Shown here in pieces: positions 60,401 to 64,000 of a DNA stretch of 64,000 nucleotides. A model generated the notes under the pieces. It was given only the letters and a program-made list of their open reading frames with translations. It was not told the origin of the DNA and did not search any database. The position numbers were made by a program, and so were the translations under genes. Source of the stretch: Apricaphanius iberus (lineage: Eukaryota > Chordata > Actinopteri > Cyprinodontiformes > Aphaniidae); the NCBI GenBank assembly GCA_028564705.1, contig JAPXFQ010002732.1:1674001-1738000 (forward strand), given 5' to 3'. The first letter of the stretch is position 1; each line of letters starts with the position of its first letter.

Positions 60401-62510
60401 TCTGTCATTATGGTGGTAATGTCAGTGGCAGCCAGAATTATACTTAAGCATTGGAAAACCCTTGAAGTCCCACAATTTACAAAACGGGTAAACATGATGA
60501 TAAGGATGGCTTCATATGAATGCATGTTATATAAAATGAAAAACACAGACAATAATATTATGTTGATCTAGGAAAAGTTTTTTTTTTGTGTTTTTTTTTT
60601 TCTAGCAAAGATTTTCACACCCTACATCTTACATGTTACATCTAATGTCTAATGTTAATATTCTGTATTTGATTTTTTTTACTTCCTTGCTCTGTTATTG
60701 ATATAATTACTGCCATTTTAAGGTAAATATTTGATCAAATTTGACCTTTGCAAAACCCTCAGATGGTTAACATGCATATGTGTTCACATTTTTCTTTCGT
60801 TTGGATGTTTTTGTTTGTTTGTATTGTTTGATTATGTCCCAGAAAAAAGAAGTACTTGAATTATTAAAAAAAGAAAGTAGCCAGAATTTCTTTTTTTCAT
60901 GAATGGCGAAAAAATATGTAACAAAAATGATCACTTAGTCATTGAATTGCAGCACCCAAATCATAATCAAATCAAATCAACTTGTGAGGCACCTAAGATG
61001 TAATCTAATGTATACTAATGTATAATGGCTTCCTGGAAGGTGAAGCTTTTCTCCAGTCTTTTGTTTTATGAAGCATCTAACAGGCTATCTTCAATCTCAT
61101 CCATCTTCCCATCAACTATTACTAGTCTCCCTGTCCCTGTTAAAGAAAAGCATCTAGATGTCAACTATACTTTTTTGCCACAATTTAAAACACTGAAGTT
61201 GCAAAAGTGTTTTTTGTTGGTCTGAACTAACCAAAACACCTTGTTCAAAATATTTGCTCTGTCCCCACAATGCAGTATTGCACACTTTAAACTGGACTTA
61301 ATGAGCTGTCTTTACCCTGAAGGTTTGTTCCATCAGAGCTCTGCATCCAAAGTTATCTTGGGTGCTTCTTTGCAAATTTTTGCCTGGTCTGTTGGTGGAT
61401 GGACATTTCTTGGTAGATTTGGGGTTGTGTGATACTCTCTGATGGACTGAGCAGTGACCTTCAAGAAGTTTAACTTGTTTTAAACATATCTAAACCGTTA
61501 TCGCTGACCTGTCTGTTCAATCGTTGGTTTTCATAACGCTGTTGTTTTCACTATAGTTCTTACTTATACTTCTCTATACTTATTGGACTTTCACAAAACA
61601 GATGAATTTATACTAGGATTAAATTACATCAATGTGGAGTTCAATTGCCAGTTGTGCTTCTTCTTAAGGCAACTGGTGGTAGTAAATTTTGTTTAGGGTA
61701 ATCAGGGTAAATTTGAAGCACCGTGAATGCATGCAACGCTATTAGTTTTTTTTTAGGCAAACTTTTTTCTTTTTCTTTAATGAATCATTTCCCCCTTATT
61801 GTACAGTTATATGCTATTTGTTTGTTGGTCTATCATGTAAAATCTGAAGGAAAAAAACATACTTGGAGTTTATATCTGTAATGTGGAAAAATGTAAAAAA
61901 TGAAGTGATATAAAAACATATAAAACAACTGTTAATATGTGTATTCAGTATGTGAATTTTTGTGATAGATGGGCTTCGTAAAATAAATGAAGGTTGATGC
62001 CTATAGCCCATATGTCTGTCTTCTATGTGATGATGTCAAGAGTTGCAGTGATTTCACGTAAGGCAGACTTCTGAAATGCCCCTTTTTAGTGAAACTATGA
62101 ATTAGAATTACAAACCATCTTTTGTCAAAAGCTACAGTATGTTCAACCAGTCACCATTCTCTTAGTTTGGTTGATAAACGACGGTATAATGCCTGAAATA
62201 GATGCATAGCTGCAGGAAGTGTGAAAGTAAGCACTCTGATCCTGGTTGTATAATCTGCACAGGGAGAGCAGCATCTGGGCCATTTTACCAAAACATGGAC
62301 TCACTTCCAACCATCAGAGCACTAATCATAGCGGAGGTTTAACATGTTTTTTTTTTTACCTAAATGCAGAGTGAGTGTGTTTACCATCTGTCTGTGTGGA
62401 GGATTTATGGATCTGAGTGTGCATGAAGTTTACTCAGTGCCTGCTTTTACCTGTGTTTGAACCCCATCCAGTGAGGTTTGCTGTAGAACTTTACTCCCCG
62501 TCTTGCCCAT
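45822..62510 (-). CDS. lactbl1: Beta-lactamase-like protein 1, seven coding exons
   Basis: Exons in coding order: 62510-62451, 57215-57029, 54099-53993, 51931-51774, 48300-48053, 47545-47440, 46800-45822. Phases match at every junction and the total is 1845 bases, giving 614 residues. Seen: a cytoplasmic head with basic KKMKVK, one membrane segment (about 55-73), then a serine beta-lactamase/PBP-like domain with SLSK (174-177, S-x-x-K nucleophile box) and YSN (292-294, Y-x-N box). In the place of the K-T-G box is KDG (431-433), which is unusual. The layout fits a type II membrane protein with its domain in the lumen or outside. The family is the metazoan LACTB/LACTBL1 branch of class C-like serine hydrolases; LACTB is a protease, while the substrate of LACTBL1 is not established. 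It is convergent with nmur. Teleost a/b paralogue not determined. Confidence 0.93.
46993..47345 (-). mobile_element. LINE-tail-type repeat in lactbl1 intron 6
   Basis: Same plan as 6616-6986: TATCCATCCATTCG tail on the left, GTACACCCTGGAGAGGTCACC, then GGTGGGAGGAAGCCGG and ACATGCAGAAAGACCC blocks, and CTGCAAGACAACAG near the head. It fills more than half of the 639-bp intron. No clear target duplication. Confidence 0.75.
47440..47545 (-). CDS. lactbl1: lactbl1 exon 6
   Basis: This 106-base exon has acceptor GGCTGCAG and donor CCAA|GTAAGC. It encodes LPRRLRATDLLWQG, then ALQDD-like and DVLVADPGT residues (255-288) in the frame required by both neighbours. It completes the 'SQLSGLPR' segment that joins exon 5 to the Y-S-N box. 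A longer open frame overlaps it in another phase and is spurious. Confidence 0.93.
48053..48300 (-). CDS. lactbl1: lactbl1 exon 5 (nucleophile serine)
   Basis: Acceptor GTCTCTTTCAG, donor CTCTCAG|GTTTGTG. It encodes residues 172-253, beginning IASLSKIFPTLMLYKLWEDG. Ser174 and Lys177 form the S-x-x-K box. The segment ends in SVTLRRMASQLSG, the hallmark run before the 'LPR' of exon 6. Confidence 0.96.
48301..51773 (-). other. lactbl1: lactbl1 intron 4
   Basis: An AT-rich intron of 3.5 kb. It contains an (AT)n-type tract at 51391-51447 and several A/T runs. No repeat family or extra exon was recognised; exons 4 and 5 join in phase without one. Confidence 0.6.
51391..51447. repeat. (AT)n / AAATAT microsatellite
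   Basis: A TA run of about 25 bases passes into TATAAATATATAAATAT repeats. It lies within lactbl1 intron 4. Confidence 0.9.
51774..51931 (-). CDS. lactbl1: lactbl1 exon 4
   Basis: Acceptor CATCGCAG, donor TTTACAG|GTTAGT. This 158-base exon starts in phase 0 and encodes VDVLFRQSINAVSLPALSAI, then VILNDTVLWTGNFGKRN and EYTIYR (residues 119-171, Arg171 split). It forms the first strands of the catalytic domain, up to the residues just before the nucleophile box. Confidence 0.95.
52050..52200. mobile_element. Tc1-like terminal fragment
   Basis: CACTGCTCAAAAAATAAAGG, then GAACACTTAAACAACACA, is the terminal sequence of a widespread fish Tc1-type family (from recall). Only one end was recognised; the transposase is missing. 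It sits in lactbl1 intron 3. Confidence 0.6.
52787..52998 (-). mobile_element. tRNA-derived SINE, - copy
   Basis: It is the reverse complement of the plan seen at 7088-7341: tail ACTTATATAGCGCTTTTCTAGTC on the left, CGGTAGGACGATGTAG and TGCCTTGCCCAGGGCA in the body, and a decayed tRNA-like head on the right (B-box-like GCTCAATTCC on the - strand). It lies in lactbl1 intron 3. Confidence 0.85.
53993..54099 (-). CDS. lactbl1: lactbl1 exon 3
   Basis: Acceptor CCCATCACTCAG, donor GGAAAAG|GTCAGA. This 107-base exon completes Asp83 and encodes EETGRNANSEMMCPRFPEPL, then EHPIPSLKEALEK (to residue 118). It is the linker between the membrane anchor and the catalytic domain and was too short to stand out as an open frame. 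Phases fit both neighbours. Confidence 0.92.
55205..55400 (+). mobile_element. Decayed tRNA-headed SINE
   Basis: GTGGCTTAGGTTGTCAGAGC followed by GCTTCAAACCCCC looks like degraded A and B boxes. CTTGAGCAAGACACTTCTCC then matches the 'gagcaagacact' block of fish SINEs. No clear 3' tail was seen. Confidence 0.5.
56206..56584 (+). mobile_element. LINE-tail-type repeat, + copy, with 13-bp target duplication
   Basis: The element starts GGGCTGCACGGTGGCGCAG, runs through GCAGCAAGAAGGTTG, CGTGGGTTCCCTCTGG-like, CTTCCTCCCACAGTCC and CTGTCCAGGGTGTACCCCGC, and ends in a (ATGG)n tail. ATAAGTTTAAATA occurs at 56193-56205 and again at 56585-56597, a perfect 13-bp duplication. It is the best preserved of the four copies and lies in lactbl1 intron 2. 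Confidence 0.9.
57029..57215 (-). CDS. lactbl1: lactbl1 exon 2 (membrane anchor)
   Basis: Acceptor CTGTTCTGTAAG (a less common AAG, behind a strong pyrimidine tract), donor AAGCCAG|GTAAGAG. It encodes residues 21-82: a Pro/Ala-rich piece, then KTKKMKVKW and the hydrophobic LGLIFFLLLSLVMTGCFLW segment. An internal ATG (Met48) could also start translation. A TGCAG acceptor further in would shift the frame into a stop and is excluded. Confidence 0.9.
57216..62450 (-). other. lactbl1: lactbl1 intron 1
   Basis: 5.2 kb, AT-rich apart from the retroelement-like block at 58060-58735. No other repeat ends or exons were recognised. Confidence 0.5.
58060..58735 (+). mobile_element. Unclassified retroelement-like repeat, + copy
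   Basis: It starts near TGTCAGGATTGGGGG and contains CACCAGAGGGCGCAGTGCAG and a CT-rich, Ser/Leu-coding stretch. It then has AATAAACCTTTAAATTGTTC, CTTCATGTGGGTCAG and a CAGCATGTTATGA end. The order matches the inverted copy at 31050-31690. The 164-codon frame here shows no known domain and is probably not a gene. Confidence 0.4.
62451..62510 (-). CDS. lactbl1: lactbl1 exon 1 (first 20 codons)
   Basis: The ATG (62510-62508) has A at -3 and G at +4 and opens MGKTGSKVLQQTSLDGVQTQ. It ends at a good donor (ACACAG|GTAAAA) in phase 0, exactly what exon 2 needs. A CAG preceded by a pyrimidine-rich run lies about 20 bases upstream (near 62532), so a further non-coding exon may precede it. The assignment is by phase and splice logic rather than recognised protein similarity. 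Confidence 0.7.
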
Positions 62511-64000
62511 GTTGAATAGGGAGAAGCTGTTACATGAAAAGCAAAAACAAATAGTTATTGATTCGTCAAAAATGTTAAACTAGAAGCTCAGGAGTATAAA
62601 CTCTTATACATAACAAATAACCTGCAACTGATTGTTGAGCATTGTAATAATTTAGGATTATTCTAGTTTAACACCCAAGAATTTTTTTTTCTTGGCTGAC
62701 ATTACAGCAGCACAAGCCTCCAAGCTCGTATTAATCTCTGACATAAGGAAGCATCCTTATTTCCATAATGCTTTTACATTATTTCTATGTCTTACAGTCG
62801 TTGTTGCGATTTTAGCCATTTTATGGCATTTTCTCATCTATTCGTCAAACAGTAAACCCAACAATTTATCGCACACATTACTGAATTATGGACAATGCCT
62901 TTTAGCTTAGAGCATTTTTTTAGAATAGCAAAAACAAAACACTAATCAAATCCACCTGTTATAGATAGGATGGTAGTAATAATTTCCGGCTGAAAAAAAG
63001 CGCTGCATAACACATGCTGAAATCATGGCTTTTCTCTTGCATAACAACTGAATAAATAAAATAAAAAATCAGTTGAGCACCTTAAAGATAATGAGTAATA
63101 TATTTCATCCTGTTAGTTTCAGAAATGGTTTTAAAAATCTCTCCCCTACAATTCTTTTTCAAGATAATCTGATGCGCTGCCTAGATTATGTATGCATCTT
63201 TTCGGTTTGCAATGTTTCATTGTAGTTTGAGAAACATCGATCTACGTAGCTTATAAAGGTATGACATAATGAAAGTACAACAGTAAATATGAATTCATAA
63301 AAAGACGATTATAGTTTTGACATGGCCTTGCTAAAGTTCACAACTAAATGTGACAGAAAATCAAAAGAGCTGTGGTCAACAGAATAATTCACAAATCAGA
63401 TCTATTTGGAAAGGTTTTTCAAGACAGAGTGGACAAACATTACCAGGTAAATACATGCCACATACTGATGGACTCCAAAAAAAGCTTAAATGCTGAAAAT
63501 GAAGCAAAAGGTGTTTCAACATGTTTAAGTGGTGTGCACAATTACACTACTGGATCATTGCAATTGTGCTTTTTTCCCAATTAGCGCATTTACCATAAAC
63601 CATAAGATGTCACATCTTATGGTTTAAAAACATTGAAATTATTTATCTTACTTTCAATTTTATGTCAGAATAACCTTCCATTTTGACAGGCTGAAAGCCA
63701 CTGTTTTTTTTAAAAGCTAGTAATGGCACCTGAAGTCTCTCCTTTAGTTTAAGGACCCATAAAGACAGTTTTCCCCCAGATACCACTGTGGTTGACAAAC
63801 CATTAATGCCTCAAGTTACTCAAGACCTCCTGCTAATGTTAAGCTTTCTGTTATAGAGCCCGAAGGTCAGAGAAACATCAAAAAGATCCTGCTGTTTGAT
63901 GTGTGTGGATGTAAGCCCAGCCTTAGCGCTTTTGAACACATCTCTAATCAGTAAGACCAGACATTTTTGCCTTAACTAAGACTAAAGAAATGTGATGTGG
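62511..64000. other. Upstream flank of lactbl1, nothing recognised
   Basis: AT-rich. A small inverted repeat is seen at about 63599-63624 (AACCATAAGATGTG / CACATCTTATGGTT). No promoter element can be named with confidence. Confidence 0.4.

Noticed and set aside
1..64000. CRISPR arrays, operons or phage-like modules
   Set aside because: Spliced vertebrate genes and fish transposons dominate; the tandem repeats seen are microsatellites and a minisatellite without spacers.

Overview
The window looks like nuclear DNA from a ray-finned fish, probably a spiny-rayed teleost. The evidence is an intron-rich layout with long AT-rich non-coding stretches, two recognisable vertebrate genes, and a typical teleost transposon load: L2-like and RTE-like LINEs with microsatellite tails, a tRNA-headed SINE, a Sleeping Beauty-like Tc1 relic, hAT/ZBED relics, a Harbinger MITE and TTAA-flanked Kolobok-like elements. 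There is no sign of operons, CRISPR arrays or other prokaryotic features.

Two protein-coding genes are supported. (1) A neuromedin U receptor (class A GPCR) lies on the + strand in two coding exons, 23858-24698 and 36678-37096. They join in phase to give 419 residues and are split by a 12 kb intron full of transposons. (2) A beta-lactamase-like 1 gene (lactbl1; serine beta-lactamase/PBP fold, membrane-anchored) lies on the - strand from 62510 down to 45822 in seven coding exons. All six junctions agree in phase and give 614 residues. The genes are convergent, with stop codons about 8.7 kb apart. No functional link between them is evident; each is probably an independent vertebrate gene.

Layout. 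1-23 kb: no host gene recognised. It holds a CT-rich minisatellite inside an LTR-like cassette (2.6-3.8 kb), LINE/SINE copies (6.6-7.3 kb), a decayed 28S rRNA fragment (8.1 kb), hAT relics, a LINE 3' end with a 17-bp target duplication (14 kb), an internally deleted LINE with a Kolobok-like element nested in it (16.4-17.9 kb), a TIR element (18.2-18.8 kb), a possible non-coding first exon (19.0-19.3 kb), and a 5'-truncated RTE-like LINE (21.3-22.9 kb). 23.8-37.1 kb: the receptor gene, whose intron carries an internally deleted ZBED-type hAT, a Harbinger MITE abutted by a hAT element with 8-bp target duplication, a Tc1 relic and a THAP-like relic. 37.5-45.8 kb: intergenic, with a long-armed TTAA element (38.3-40.2 kb) that itself holds a nested insertion, and a second short TTAA element (43.7-44.35 kb). 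45.8-62.5 kb: lactbl1 and its introns. 62.5-64 kb: upstream of lactbl1, nothing recognised.

I found no clear new biological system. The most interesting material is the nested transposon structures, the shared small coding exon in two different TTAA-flanked elements, and the unusual third active-site motif of the lactbl1 product. All family assignments rest on reading the sequence and on recall of conserved motifs; no searches were run.
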